A stretch of DNA of 64,000 bases, from positions 1,768,501 to 1,832,500 of the forward strand of contig CP168942.1 in NCBI GenBank assembly GCA_041871065.1. Reading direction: 5' to 3'. The DNA comes from Weissella confusa (GTDB taxonomy: Bacteria; Bacillota; Bacilli; Lactobacillales; Lactobacillaceae). The position numbers and the translations under genes were made by a program. The stretch's first letter is position 1; the number at the start of each line of letters is the position of its first letter. The notes below the pieces were generated by a model. That model saw nothing but the letters and a program-made list of their open reading frames with translations, was not told where the DNA came from and did not search any database. Of the stretch, positions 63,909 through 64,000 are shown piece after piece.

Positions 63909-63948
63909 ATTTTAGAAGATTTTTCTATTCATGTCAGCTATTCTGACA
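63909..63948 (-). promoter_or_regulatory. glnR promoter with GlnR box
   Basis: CTGACA (63932-63937) and TAAAAT (63909-63914), 17-bp spacer, on the minus strand. The GlnR box TGTCA-N7-TGACA (63932-63948) matches TGTNAN7TNACA exactly and covers the -35, so bound GlnR would block polymerase. Confidence 0.85.
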
Positions 63949-64000
63949 CGAACCCCGCGACGTCACTTTCAATCGTCTTTAGTGTCGCGATGTTTTGTAC
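63938..64000 (-). CDS. Partial CDS, C-terminus of the gene upstream of glnR
   Basis: Open minus-strand frame from the right edge to TAG (63938-63940), last residues VQNIATLKTIESDVAGFVSE. Only 20 residues are visible, so neither identity nor reality is certain. In related bacteria a methionine gamma-lyase-like gene often precedes glnR, but this tail is not distinctive. Its stop codon lies inside the GlnR box. Confidence 0.4.
   Translation of the reverse strand, partial: VQNIATLKTIESDVAGFVSE

Overview
The window looks like chromosome of a lactic acid bacterium, most probably Weissella or a close relative in the Lactobacillaceae (moderate confidence). Supporting signs are intermediate G+C, giant MucBP/Mub-type surface proteins with KxYKxGKxW-type signal peptides, LPxTG anchors, RecX, GlnR-GlnA, CcpA (cre) sites and a split menaquinone gene set. 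Nearly every gene lies on the minus strand. The exceptions are the IS element, one surface-protein gene and one small putative transcript.

Layout. (1) 1-14.85 kb: a very large MucBP/lectin adhesin gene, truncated by the left window edge and decayed by three single-base indels, two in-frame stops and an IS3-family insertion (6871-8340). (2) 15.1-15.95 kb: recX. (3) 16.0-27.7 kb: an intact 3872-residue Mub-like adhesin with about 16 repeats and an LPETG anchor. (4) 27.96-30.74 kb, plus strand: a third MucBP-type wall protein whose LPKTG anchor is cut off by a frameshift. (5) 30.8-35.9 kb: phosphate operon pstS-pstC-pstA-pstB1-pstB2-phoU with a palindromic, Pho-box-like promoter region. (6) 36-40 kb: an unrecognised 400-residue protein coupled to a GntR/HutC regulator, then a nucleoside hydrolase and a Gfo/Idh/MocA oxidoreductase under two cre-like sites. 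(7) 40.2-41.8 kb: an oligopeptide-type solute-binding protein. (8) 42-47 kb: phosphatase and housekeeping genes (NagD-type HAD, YutD-like, YunD-like 5'-nucleotidase, metallophosphoesterase, hypothetical, Xaa-Pro peptidase). (9) 47.1-51.9 kb: menF-menD-menH-menC. (10) 52-54 kb: an ABC exporter. (11) 54-62 kb: two paralogous two-gene modules of unknown function (X1-Y1 and X2-Y2, the second followed by gene Z). They flank a cre-controlled GH3 glycosidase, rpmA, rplU with its leader, and a tRNA-Arg. (12) 62.1-63.9 kb: glnA and glnR, with a consensus GlnR box upstream of glnR.

How the parts fit. The left half is a surface-adhesion island in which one giant adhesin is intact and two are damaged. 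The right half is ordinary core metabolism with nutrient-responsive control: phosphate (pst), carbon (CcpA cre sites at the GH3 gene and at the oxidoreductase/nucleoside hydrolase operon) and nitrogen (GlnR). The best candidate for something undescribed is the duplicated X-Y module. Both copies are soluble protein pairs with a strongly conserved core and, in Y, a shared C-terminal tail (VEVLQPQ). Other items worth a look are a plus-strand mini-transcript with its own terminator at 52.0 kb, a terminator/promoter/ribosome-site overlap in front of the GntR gene, and an L27 gene with an N-terminal extension but no neighbouring Prp protease gene.
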